The notes under the pieces are model-generated. The model saw only the letters and a program-made list of their open reading frames with translations, ran no database searches and was not told where the DNA came from. A stretch of DNA of 64,000 bases from Reticulascus tulasneorum (taxonomy: Eukaryota > Ascomycota > Sordariomycetes > Glomerellales > Reticulascaceae), in contig LSAX01000004.1 in assembly GCA_001557505.1 (NCBI GenBank), forward strand, positions 1,550,001 through 1,614,000, given 5' to 3'. Within the stretch, counting starts at the first letter, position 1. Each line of letters starts with the position of its first letter. Shown piece after piece: positions 1 through 11,688 of the stretch. Made by a program: the position numbers and the translations under genes.

Positions 1-3000
1 TGGTGTTCGGTGACGGAATCTTGAGATTCCGGATGAGGCCCATGGTGACTTCCTCATTCAGTCCGTCTTCGTCAGCTAGAAGACTCTCGAGTTCTAGTTC
101 GATGTTGTCGACGCCTGGAATAAAGCCGGATCCTGGGAGATTTTGCCTGTGTGCAGTGCTGGCAACGGCCATGGATACCGGGCGAGGATTGTAGGCGGCA
201 CTGAAGCGGTCCATTTCCCGAGGCTCTGCACCAGCGCTCCTTCTCTTGGGCTTTTTGGACGATACCAGATTGATTAGACCGTTTACAGCAGGTTGAGGTG
301 GAGCAGTGCCATTGGACAGTTCACCGTTTGCGGGAACAATCCTCTTTGCCAACTCGAGCTGATCCTGGAGCTCGGCGAGTTGTTGACGTAACGACGTCTT
401 TTCTCCTTCGTGCCGTGTGGTATCCTGTCGCACGGTGTCCAGCTCCGAGCTTTTCAGACGTAGAGATTCTCTGAGCTCGCGTTCCTCCTCCTGCAGCCTT
501 TTGATATTGGAAGTCGATTCTTCGAAACTCTGCTGCAGTTTCTTCATCTCGTCTTCCATCGCCTGCAACCTAGCCACAGCAATGCCAGCTTGGTTAGCTT
601 CGGTCTGGAGTTCTTTCGATCGGGCCTCTAGCGCATTATGGCGATTCTTCCATGACTTAATCTGACCTTCGTAATTTTCCACCTGGGATTGCAGAGTTTT
701 GTTTTGTGTCTTCATAGAGCCAAGGGATTGTGTTAGCTCAATCACTTTGTTCTCCAACTTGTATGAGATCTGCTTCAGATCGCGCGCTTCTTCGCGGATG
801 TTCTTGTACTCCCTGCGAGCGAGCTTACCGCGCCACAGGCTCTGTATCAAGACTACTTTCCTTCTATACTGTCGCCATGAACGGAGTTGACGTCGTGAGC
901 GCCACACTCGCTGGATCAATATCGCCGCATTGCCGACCCGAGTCTCCATGATCTCCTTTCTCCGCAGGTAGCCTTTGGCGGCCGCCTGCGCCAGAACCAC
1001 ATTGGTGCGAATACGAAGGAATTCTTTCCTCTGCTTATGACCACGCCAAAATCGCTGGATCGTGGTCGCAGCCCTGACTGTCCGTAGCTCTTGAGCCTGT
1101 TTACGGGCTAGATACGCCCTTGTTGCCGACTGGAACTGAATGATAGCATTGCGAGCCTCGAGATATTTATTGCGGTAATACTTCGCCTTGAGATTTTTCT
1201 GAATGAGGATCGCGCAGTCATTCAATCGGCTCGTTCGAAGATTCTCCAAGAATGCCAGCATGCCGGCACGGAAAAAAATCTTGGTCAAACCTAGTTGATA
1301 CTTGTCAAGACCCTTGACGGAGCTCGTGCCAAGTGCTTTTGTCAGAATGGCGTTGGCCATCTGCCGAATCTCTGACGTCCATAGATTGGAATGGATGAGC
1401 ATGTAATATCGCAGGGCAAATTCTTCATACGTCCATCTTGTTGGGTATCCAGCACAGCTTATTCGCACCGTTTCCAAGACGCCGCAAGCCCGAAGCTGGC
1501 TGAGAACCATTGGCCCCTCAAACTTCCAAGATGCCTTCGCCTCGTTAGGTTTGATGCATCGGATGTAATGGACATCTGTGTTGTTTATTGTATTCATGAG
1601 CTCGATGAGTGATGAGCGGAAGATGCCACCAAGCGTAGGTTTTCGGTTTACTGCGACGCCAATTTTCCTGCCCGCGACAGGTTTGACTGCATTTGACGAG
1701 GCAGAAGCAAGATCCTTCTCTCTGACTGCGGAAGCTGCGTCTAGAACCTGCCGTAGAAACTTGTTCTGCGTAGCTCGGAGCACCTCCATATGCTCATCGG
1801 GCACCGTATCCCGGTTCTTTTCTATGAACCCTTCAGATTCATAGGTGACATCCACCGCGTAGTGACAGACAGTGAAGGCTGACTTGCCAAACCTGGGTTT
1901 CTTGTAGAACTTATGCTTGTCGGCAGCGTAATTGTGGTGCAGTTTCGTCACGAACTGCTCGTCCGACCCCATCGGAAGGCGAGACTCTTCATCCAGCAAG
2001 GAGAGTATGCCCATCCTTCCTTCGATCAGGTCAATACAAGGCTGGTTGTCAGAGAAGTCGATGAAAGTCCAATCAATCTGCTCTCTCAGATACTCCTCCT
2101 GCTCAAGCTTGAAGACATGTTGGTTGAACTCCTGTTGCAGCTTCTCGTTGGCATAGTTGATGCAGAATTGCTCGAACGAGTTCTTTGCGAAATGCTCAAA
2201 GCCATAGATATCAAGCACACCGATGAATGAAGTGACACGGCTGAGTACGTCTTCTGTTGCCAACCCGAAGTTTATGATTTCGACGAGCCAGTCGAACATA
2301 CTCGAGTAAATGAACTTGGCCACGGAGTCTCGGACGACAATAGCTTGGGCTTGAGTCAAATTGGACGTTATCTTCTCTCCGCGCGTGACGAGCTGTTTTT
2401 TAACAATCCACTTCGCAAACTCTACCCCATTCACTCCCAAGATGGCACAAGCACGTTCTAAAGACGGCTCGGTAGGGGCCAACACACTGTCGTTACGTGA
2501 TGCGCCAATCTTGACATTTCCAAGGTGGAGGAGACCGGCAAGAAGCTTAAATATTTCGGCTTGCTGTACGACGCTCACACCAATCGTTTTCAGGGACTGC
2601 TTGGTTGCTTCGAACTCGGCCTTGTCGTCTACCCCGTCAATAGTTGGACAGTTGCCTTGGTTGAGGTACTCGTACTCCTCTATCGGGAGAATATTGAGCT
2701 CTTGCCGTTCCTTCTCTGACGCACCCGCCACGAGTTGATAAAAGATATGGTAATTGCGCTCCTTGAGGGGTTGGAACACAAGTCTAGACCTCTCAAGAAG
2801 ATATGTCCGAATCTTGGCTCCTATGATATTGGTTTTATCGTCGAACATGATCTCGATATACTTTCCGAATCTTGAAGAATTGTCATTTCTAGTCGTTTTT
2901 GCATTTCCAAATGCTTCCATGATTGGATTGGTTGCGAGAATCTGCTCTTCCGTTTCGCTCATTGAATCGCCGCCCCTCTTGGATCTAGTGCCTGGGTTGT

Positions 3001-3742
3001 CTGGCGATTCCCTTGTTGCGAAGTATCGCATGATATACTTTGCGCTGACCGTTTTACCGGCACCAGACTCGCCGGACACTACAATGGTTTGGTTCTTCCC
3101 ACTCCGGAGCATATCCCTAGGAATTGTCAGCGAGTCGATAAACGCTTAAAGCGCATATAGCCTGGCGGCGGGCTCACATGAAAGCCTCTTCCGCAATTGC
3201 AAACAAATGGGGTGCTTGGGTCGCCCTTTGCCTACCCGCATATACCTGGACCATGCCTGGAACATATAGGGAATCAACTCTGGCAAACGGGTTTGTCGCT
3301 ATCAACACTATTCCACTATAGGTATAGATTTCTTTCTGTGCATATCGTAGTCGAATGGCTTGCAGGACTGTCAAGATAGGTCAGTAGGCAAGTTGCTGAT
3401 CGGTACAACAAGAAGTTTACCAGCAGGTTCGTTGAGATGGGATAAATTCGTCAAATCATCGCTGGCCTCGAGGATAGTCGGGTTCATGAGAGGGGGGAGG
3501 GAGGCGTCGGAACCGTTGTTCAACGCGTCAACAAACACCTCAACAGTCTTTGTCTAAATGAAGGTTAGAGAAGCTCGTATCTGCAGAAGGTGCAAGGAGC
3601 ATGGTACCTCGCCATTTTCGAGCTTGAAGACGAGCTTCGCCTTTGGGCCATCAATGGTCTTACCAACGACCTCAGAGGCCACCCAGCCTTCTGTGGCGTC
3701 GGGCTGCCAGGCTCTCGTACCGACATCGTAATTTTCTGCCAT
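1..3742 (-). CDS. myoE: Class V myosin heavy chain (C-terminal end cut off by the window edge)
   Basis: Actin-based motor that carries secretory vesicles to hyphal tips. The protein starts MAENYDVGTRAW at 3742. The N-terminal SH3-like part is followed by the motor, with P-loop GESGAGKT read near 3050-3080 on the minus strand, switch region NDNSSRFGK and the actin-binding VHYIRCIKPN segment. IQ repeats (for example AILIQKNLKAKYYR and AATTIQRFWRG) lie at about 830-1230. A long coiled coil (KTQNKTLQSQVENYE, LQQSFEESTSNIKRLQEEE) covers about 330-770. The globular DIL cargo domain must lie beyond position 1. I see three introns near the 5' end: after ENGE (about 3607), after the HLNEPA exon (about 3420), and at 3175, where the AFM codon is split. 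The IQ/coiled-coil order excludes class I or II myosin. The symbol is the Aspergillus name for this class and is given by homology. Confidence 0.93.
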
Positions 3743-5709
3743 TAGGATGGGATGGGAGACAGGGCAGGAAGAAGATGGAGAAGTGGTTGATGATTCTGGC
3801 TTCTTCCAAGAGCGATGCGGATTGAATGCAGCTGGACTAGGGGGTTGAGCTCAATGAGACTGGGGGAGGCATTCAGGGACAGTTGTTGTCGCTGTCGAGA
3901 TGAATGTTGTGTCGCTTACAAGCACCAAAAATCGAGAGCAGAGGAGCTGATCCAGCCACTGGAGTCTCTGGTCAATATTGCCCGAAGTAATGCATGAATT
4001 GGTTGATGTTGAGGTAGGACGAACGGAGACAGCTTTTTGGGTGTTCAGCAGACAGGGGCCGAAGTCTAGAGGAATAGCTTTTTTTTACCGGGCGCGTCAG
4101 GGGAATTTACGGGCTGTTTCCCTTTTCGGCATAGGCGGAACGCGACCACCAAAGTGCTCAGGATGATCTTCGCTGGCCTTGGCTCTCGATGAAACATAAG
4201 ACCCCATAACGAGCTGATGAGTAGAGACTATCACCAATGTACGGATTACATACCTAGGTATTAGGTAATTAGGCAGAAGAAAAGTCAGCAATACAGACAG
4301 ACTGATGATGAATTCTAGGGTACGTGATAATTATATTTCAGTCTAGCTAGCTGAGTTAGCTCCCGTCCACTTGCGAATATTGACTGGCAGGACGATTGGC
4401 CCCATATGCACAGGGATGATGAGGCAAGGAAGGCGCCGCTTTAGCTGCCATAATCAATGGAAGCATAAGCTGCTCTTAGGGGCAGGACATTAGCTACCTA
4501 AGGTAGGCGCTGTTTCCTTGGTATGGACCAGCATTTCATTGGCTAGTTAGTAGATGTGTGCACTGAGAAAAGCGTCCACGGTTGCAGCGTCCAATCGACG
4601 TCCAACCGAAGAAGGCTCGTTGACTGATTATCCACGAAGATTTATTTCGGCACCGGCCGTCGTGATTTCCACCACTGGGTCTTCCGCTCATTATTGCCTG
4701 CCATTAGTTGCCACTAGGTGCAGTATAAGGTAACTTAGGGACCTTGGTTTTAGGCATGACTATCGTCTAACTACCTTAGTCATTACTACCTGGTAATAGT
4801 AAGCAATTGATGGCCCTATCATCAAAGCTTAGGAGCGTACCCGGAATTGCCTACACGCAGCACCGAAACGATTTGGTAGATCCCCTGATCTTGTTGATTG
4901 AGCCAGCCGCGTTTTCGTTTCTACTGACTATGCATTGTTTCAATCCCTCATGCATTTCCTTGATCTTACCACCTTGCGAGTTTAGCCTACCAAGTTGCCA
5001 ATGCAAAGATATTTTGGCGCGCTATTCAGGTTGTCATTCTGCATCACAAAGCGACCCTCACTCAATAGAACTGTGCCTATTTGCCATATCCTATAGTACT
5101 CCGAATTTCAAAAGCACCCGGGTTTCCGATGAAGCACTTGCACTAGACCGACATTCCTGGGAGGCTGGGAATGAGGGCTTGTAAGCCAGATCTGCTAGCC
5201 TGCAGACCCTGCCAATGAATGTACTCCCAGTCAACCCCTTCATCACGGGTCATAACCTGATTGAGAGTTTTGTGGTATATCAACGGCAACGCCGAACAGT
5301 AATCAGTCGAAAATCATAGTTCCAACGGTTCGAACCCTTCTTCTTGGCTGTCTACGAATCGAAAGTAAACGAGACCACTTATAAATGCCCAGCACCCTTA
5401 GAGGCAAACCCCAAGAATAGAGCCCAAGAGGACGCGGATGTTCTTTACATGCGAAGTTTCTAACACAACTTTTCTTGCGTACTGTATTTGCAGCGTGCCT
5501 AAGATATCCACGATCTACATCCTTCAAAGCAAACGTATTATTTGAGACTGCTCATCTTATCCCGACCATTTACACCCACAGTTGACCACGTCCTGGTTGT
5601 CTCGAGGAATCCGAAGCTCATGGCGATATGCTGATGTACTGACCTACTTTCCGCGCTCGTGAGTTACTACAATGTGGCGTGAGTCGATGGCATCGCCCGT
5701 CAAAGTTTC
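3743..5709. other. Intergenic: myosin V upstream region and 3' flank of serine-pathway gene
   Basis: This region holds no recognisable gene. The longest open frame (4807-5184, plus, 125 codons) has no recognisable domain and no coding-like composition. The exact palindrome TACCTAGGTA lies at 4251-4260, with related AGGTA/TACCT words nearby (4490-4510, 4725-4745, 4775-4800). Confidence 0.6.
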
Positions 5710-7509
5710 TCAGTAGAGAACCCGCGTCAGAATGCGTGCTGTCGTTTCCAGTCAATTTTTATGCTTCTAATCATGCAACCTTCAGTTTAGCAAAATACTT
5801 ACAGCTCAGGGCTTCTAGGCCGTCTGATATCTCTCTGATATCTTGGGCTTTCACGTCACTGACATCGGCCATCAAGTATGCGACCTATCCATAGATTAGC
5901 ACAGGGTGTGGCCCATCCCTTTGACTTGCCTCATGACTTACATCTCCCTTACTGTCCGTGGTTTGCTTGTCGACATTGTGATTGCCCAAAACCTCATTGA
6001 CTACCGGTATGTTAACGTGTTGTCTGTTGTCCGCGAGCGAGCAGCACTCACCTTTTCGCAAGACCCCAGGTACATTTTGGTGGATATAAATAACCTGTAC
6101 TATAGCGTTAGTTCCAAAAAGCAAACGCGTTTCCAAGGTATCAAACATACCCGAGCATGGTCTGGCTCGTCTAAGGTCAGTGATCTCAGGTTGACCTCCG
6201 GCAGGTTCACACTGCCTATGGTGCTACCCTGGTTAATGTACCGTACCAGGGCCTCGCTCACTTTCCCAAGTTAGTCCACACCATGAACGTATGGTGGTGC
6301 TACGTATCGTACCTTCGATGCCAATGCCCCGCTGCGCTTCCTCCGTGCTACCCCCTATGTGCGGTGTGAGTATGATGTTATTTAGGCCGCGTAGGTCCTC
6401 TCCCCACTGGTTGAGGGAATTGTTGAAATATTCGCCATTGGCCGCCGGCTCATTGGGATACACATCCAACGCCGCCCCGGCGATTTTGCCAGTCCGCATG
6501 GAACTAATGAGGGCAGGGATATCGACGACGCTGCCGCGGCTAGCGTTTATCAAGTAAGAGCCTGTTTTCATCTTCTCTAGCTGGCGAGTTGAAATCATAT
6601 TTTTCGTCTCTGGAAGCTCGGGCACATGCAAGGTGACAAAATCCGCCTCCTGCAACAGAGCGTCCAACGTGGGCACTTGTCTTGCCGTACCCATTGCCAT
6701 TAAACTTACGACATCGTAGTAAATAACAGTCATACCCATTGCCTCAGCCAGCACGGACAACTGGGAACCAATGTGACCATAGCCTACAATACCTGTATGT
6801 AGCCGTGCTTAGAATGTAGTCATGAAGGAGAAAGTTTGATATTCGAATAATAGCTTACCAAGCGTCTTGCCGCGAATTTCCCAGCACTTCTGACTGACTT
6901 TGTTCCAGAAGCCTCGATGCATCTCGTTTGAGCGATCGCCTAACTGGCGGGCCAAGGTGATAATCTCACCGATCACGAGCTCGGCAACACTGCGCGAGTT
7001 TGCGAACGGCGAATTGAAAACAGCGATCCCATGTTTCGCGGCATAGTCCAGGTCAACTTGATTTGTGCCGATGCAAAAGCAGCCAATGACGAGAAGGTTT
7101 TTGGCTTCCCGCAAGACTTTCTCTGTCAACTTGGTTTTGGACCGAATTCCGATGACCTGTACGTCTCTGCAGGGCTGTGAGACACGAGCTGGATGATTAA
7201 GAGTGGGCTAGCCTACCGAATCTTCTCAATTAGCTGGTCCTCGGGCAGTGACGTTTTCAAAGCCTCCACTTGGTAGCCTTGTTCCTTGAGCAGGTCCTTG
7301 CCAGTCTGGTTGACGTTTTCTAGCAGGAGAATCTTGATGTCCTGGGTGTCAAAGGGCTTTAAGTGCTTCGGAGCCGGACGTCCGGGCAAGGCGCCGCCGA
7401 AGCTGGCAGGTGGTGAGTGGAAGGTGGCCGTGGGAGATGCGGAAAGCCCCAAGCTGTAAGAGACTGTTCTTGCTATGGGCGAAGTACCGATATCTTGTGC
7501 GGTTGCCAT
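5710..7509 (-). CDS. D-3-phosphoglycerate dehydrogenase
   Basis: Catalyses the first committed step of serine synthesis, the NAD-dependent oxidation of 3-phosphoglycerate in the cytosol. It starts MATAQDIGTSPIAR at 7509. The fungal N-terminal extension leads into the 2-hydroxyacid dehydrogenase fold: CIGTNQVDL, FNSPFANSRSVAELV with the substrate-binding Arg/Asn context, NAD-binding GIVGYGHIGSQ spanning an exon junction near 6850-6780, INASRGSVVD, and catalytic TPHIGGST. The C-terminal part (VIYIHQNVPGVLRKVNEVLG, LMADVSDVKAQDI) is an ACT-type regulatory domain, consistent with serine feedback. The last exon is tiny: after GLEALS an intron with GTAAGT leads to RILTRVLY and a stop at 5710-5712. 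There are at least five introns. It is the orthologue of yeast SER3/SER33. Confidence 0.93.
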
Positions 7510-8805
7510 TGTTTAGGCTTCTTGTTGCTCTTCAACTAAATTACTCAATTTGACTTTGGAAGCGAAAGAGCGAGTTTGTTTTTGAAGCCGTGAGAAAAAT
7601 AAACCTCAAGAGTCTGGGTAGGCTAAGGATTTATATGTTTTGTCAAGCAGCCGATTCACGGGGAGTTTCAAGGACAGTGTGCAGAGAAGTCAGTGACACA
7701 CCACCACCATTGGTAGGGAGATAGTCCAGCTATGACGCCTTAAGTTGCTCTTCTTGTCCTGCACATGCCACCTAACTAGGCTTGGTATGGGAATATGGTC
7801 ACTAAAATGGTCTGTGAGACGGGTAATATCACTCGCACTGTATACTTGGTCTGCCTGAGGATATAAAGCGACAAATAAAGCTTGTGGCAGTTGGAGTTGA
7901 GTCACAGCAAAAACTTTTCTTGGGGCGAAGTGGGCACTTTTTACGGCGGCTAAGAGAGTGTTACATGTTTGGTGGTGTCAGTAAGTCGGACTAGAAGACC
8001 AATCCTGCAAGCAGACCACCTACAATGATCTGTCCCTACATAAGTTGTAGATACTACGACTAACAGAAGAATCGCATGTTAGCAGTAAAGTTCATTATTC
8101 CACCGCGCTGGTCCCAGGCGAACCGTAGGATCGCACTGTATGAGGGACCTTAGATGGCGGTCTCTTTCGCCGCTCCGCAACTCGCAACCATAGGCCGCCG
8201 ATATCACACGGAGCTTACCTCATGGTGAAAACCGCAAGTGTGAGCCCCAGCCTATAGTGCGGCGATGCGAAATGTTACCGGCACCGTACACTAACGACGT
8301 GCGAGCGGGATGCCCTTCGTTTGCCTGAATACGCACCGCTGCAAGCTTGGATAACTGCTCGTTACCGACACAGGGGAGCCGGTCGACTATCAGCGGCTCA
8401 CCTGTCAACGTCAATAGTGCAAGGAGCACGGTCAACTCCAGCGGCTCGAGTGAGCGGAGTAAGAAATTGATGAAGCTTGTTCTATGAACTGTTGATTCCG
8501 TGCCCCGAGTAACCCATGTCTCACCACGTCGGGCCACCTATTATCCGCAAACAGAGCCAGATGTATACCACCATGACCAGGACGAATAAAAACCCATGTC
8601 TGCAAAGAGTCCAGGACTTAATGACAAATACCATCTATCACTAGGAGCCAGTCCATGTCACCGGCGTGCGTCCCGCTTTCCGGCCACGACATCTGCTGTC
8701 AGCCGTGGCTGCCGACACCCAAGGCTGCGCGTAGATGGACCTGTGCCTATTTCCATGCCATGAACCGCAGGGAGACGCAATGATAGAACCACACACTGCC
8801 GGTGC
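7510..8805. other. Intergenic: upstream of the dehydrogenase and downstream of NAP1
   Basis: No gene is supported. An open frame at 8220-8537 (minus, 105 codons) has no recognisable domain. Nothing else is seen apart from ordinary promoter and terminator sequence. Confidence 0.55.
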
Positions 8806-10312
8806 TCAACTTTGTTTACACTCGGCTGCTTCTTGCTTCGGCTTCCCGGTGTCGTCCTACAGAGACCAATTAGCATACCGTAATGTGAGGGGGCAGGAGG
8901 AACCTCAACGAGGGGGGTGGGGGCACCTACATCATCTTCGGACTCGTCCTCGTCATCGCGGTCCTCACTTAGGTCGTCGTCCTCCTCGTCGTCTTCATCC
9001 TCATAATCCCCTTCTAGCTCCTCGTCATCCAGTTCCTCGAACGCCAATGCTTCGCCAGTGAACCAATCAATCGCACGAGGTATCAGTTTCTCCTTGATGT
9101 CCTCACCCAGCTGATAATCGAGCTCGAGACGTTCTTCAATGTCGGATTCAGCGTCGTCATCATCGTCCGCAGGAGCTTTGGGAGGTGCAAAGAAGTTGAA
9201 GAAGGACTCGGTTGGCACGGTTTTCTTGACGATACGAGTCTGCTTTGTGTCTGGGCAAGGATTTAGTAACCGAGAGACAACAAATACCGAGAAGGCGAAA
9301 GCAACCAAAAACGGAATGATGTGGGTTGCACTTACTCTTATTCCTTTGCTTCTTACTTTCAACCCGCACAGTGAGATCCTTGTTGGACTTCCACTCAATC
9401 TTGTCGCCTTCAGCATGATCATAGATGAAGTCGCCGCCATATCCGCTCTCATTCTGATAGAAATATGTCTTTGTAATCGTTTTATTCGCAAAGTACTCAT
9501 TCTCTGCGAATTCGAAGATGAGTCGGAAACCAGGCTTGTCGAGATACTCCATGCGAATGTCGGTCAGATGCTTGAGAGCAGCTTCGTCCCGGTCGGTAAT
9601 CATTTCGGCGAGCGAGATTTGATTCTTCATCGCAGAAAGCCAAAACTCGGGAATACCAGCAACCTTTTCGGCTGGCTCGTCAGCCTTCTCGACAGGCTTT
9701 GTTGCTTCCTCGCCTTCTTCAACTTCATCTTCGCCAGCCTTGACCTCGTCCTCCGTGGGCTCGGCAGCCCCGTTGACAATCGCAGCACGCTTTTCATAGA
9801 GAGGAGTAAACTTTGCGAAGTATTTCTTCTCCAGTTGAAGAACTTCCTCCTGGAACTCGGCCTCAAGCTTGGAATGTTCCTTCTGGACACCTTTCAATCC
9901 TGCAACGCGACGGCGGACCTGGGTTGGCAGGGACTCGATGTAACCCGATGACCTGCCAACGAGGGAACCAAGTCTGCCCTGGATCATTTGTACAAGCTTC
10001 GGGTTCTGGGCAAAGATGGACGCGGCAGCGGCCCGATCTAGCTCCTCTGCACCGAACGAATTTAGTACGCAAGAGGGTTGAGACTGAGACAAGAAGCCAC
10101 GTACCTTCTTTGATACTAGACACACCCGGTTGCTGAGCATGGGAAGATATGGGCGCGTTGCTAGCAGGAGTATTCTGCGGTGTCCTAAACAAACACATGA
10201 GGTTAATGTTGGGATCGTCAAAGACTGAGGGGCAGCTTGCCACTCGGGGCGGTACAAACACTTACGGGGCGGTGGACATGTCGAGTCGCTTATTTCGAAT
10301 AGGCTCGGCCAT
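8806..10312 (-). CDS. nap1: Nucleosome assembly protein 1 (NAP family histone chaperone)
   Basis: Histone H2A-H2B chaperone working between cytosol and nucleus. It starts [16 protein letters not shown] at 10312. The central NAP fold contains [46 protein letters not shown] and [10 protein letters not shown], then a very acidic tail rich in Asp/Glu. The last exon is recovered by splicing: after a run of DD, an intron starting GTAGGT and ending TGTAG joins [16 protein letters not shown] and a stop at 8806-8808. The final CKQS is a CaaX box; farnesylation of the C-terminus is known for NAP1 homologues. An unspliced reading instead continues into a spurious proline-rich tail, so the terminal intron matters for the model. 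Confidence 0.93.
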
Positions 10313-11688
10313 GGTGAGGTTCAGGCTCTATAGCCTTCTGTGATGTGAAGTGATTGGCGATGAAGAGAAGGAGGGACGATACGATTTTCCAACCGGATGG
10401 ATGATGGGAAAGAAGTAGATGCCCAAAGTAGGAAGTTTTTATTGCAAGATGATGAGGTCGCACTTTATTTGTGGTGGGGGGTGGCGGGGCGTCAACTGGT
10501 GGTGTTGAAAAAAAAATTGCCTGTCGCCCACCATCCAGTCACGCCAGTTGACTTGTTGGGCTGTACCTTAGCCACGAATGGAAAGGGGGTGTGCGCCGGT
10601 GTGAAGAGGTGCTCTACACTAGGTGGTTAAGTTGGATTGTGTTGGCCAAATTCGCTTCCACCTCCGCTAGGGGACTTGTTTGTACTATGGACCTCAGGGC
10701 TCCTAAGAGTTAGGTAGTTATGTTGGCACGCTTAGGGGCATATCTGAACCCCGAGAAACAAAAACGCCAACCTTAAACACTCATGACCGCAACCTGCAGG
10801 AAATCCACCATGGAAGGCGCCAAGAATGCGAAGTAAATGCTTAAGTAATGAGCCCCCGCATGAAGCCTGCTAGCCACTCAATAGACCCAAGTGCCTAGCT
10901 CGCACGTACGTGCCTTGCACCGTTCTCGCCGACCTCTACTAACTATGAAAGCACCTTGTGAAAGAGGAAGTGTGCTACTCCAGTATAAGGTAGGTACGCT
11001 CTAGCTAAGTAGTTCCAGTGTCCCATCTGGTTCTCTATGCCTCTATTTGGAAGCTCTGATGCGGAAGGTAGGATGTTAATCGATTCCATATTTGGGCCCC
11101 TCCTGAGGACCCCACTACTACGTACCTGTACATGAAATGGGACGCCTTCCATTACCTTCAAGGGGCTGTCCAGTATTTCCTCTGTATATTACAGACCAGT
11201 ACGTACTTACAAGGTACTAGGTACATCTGTACTGAGAAGCGGACAAAATCCTTTGTGATATCATAAGTACCTACGTATAGATCGCTCCAAAATCGTACAT
11301 CTATGTCCTTAGCGTAATCACAATTATGTGAGCTTTGTTCCATGAGCTTTGGGTAGGCATTTCGCATCTCAACTTTAGTCCTTAACCTGAAAAGAGCTCC
11401 AGCATTGCCTCTCCATTTCTTGTGGACAATATACAGGGTGTTTAATGTCGCATACGATACTTTCGCCCGCCTCCCAATCCTGAAATTGCGTGGCGTTGCG
11501 AACAGTCCTGAACTGGCTATAATCGATTTTCGAGAGAATCTTCCATGACGCAGCCATGAACACAGGCCGAGCACTACATCGCTGACCATCAAGCTTCCTC
11601 CTCACTCGTCCAGCGCCGATTCAATCTCTTGGGCTACGTGGTTGCGCAGAATAAGGGGAATTGGCTTGTTTGGGAGGTTTGGTTGACC
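10313..11688. other. Divergent promoter region between nap1 and the P5B ATPase
   Basis: There is no convincing gene. The largest frame (11158-11592, minus, 144 codons) shows no domain. The stretch 10940-11280 is dense in short words such as AGGTAC and TACGTAC. Both flanking genes start outward, so this DNA should carry both promoters. Confidence 0.55.

Noticed and set aside
5315..5345. GGTTCGAACC palindrome resembling a tRNA B box
   Set aside because: No A box or acceptor stem on either strand.
8220..8537. 105-codon minus-strand frame between the dehydrogenase and NAP1
   Set aside because: No recognisable domain or splice structure; likely chance.
11158..11592. 144-codon minus-strand frame upstream of the P5B ATPase
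   Set aside because: No domain and odd composition for a coding gene; lies in the divergent promoter.
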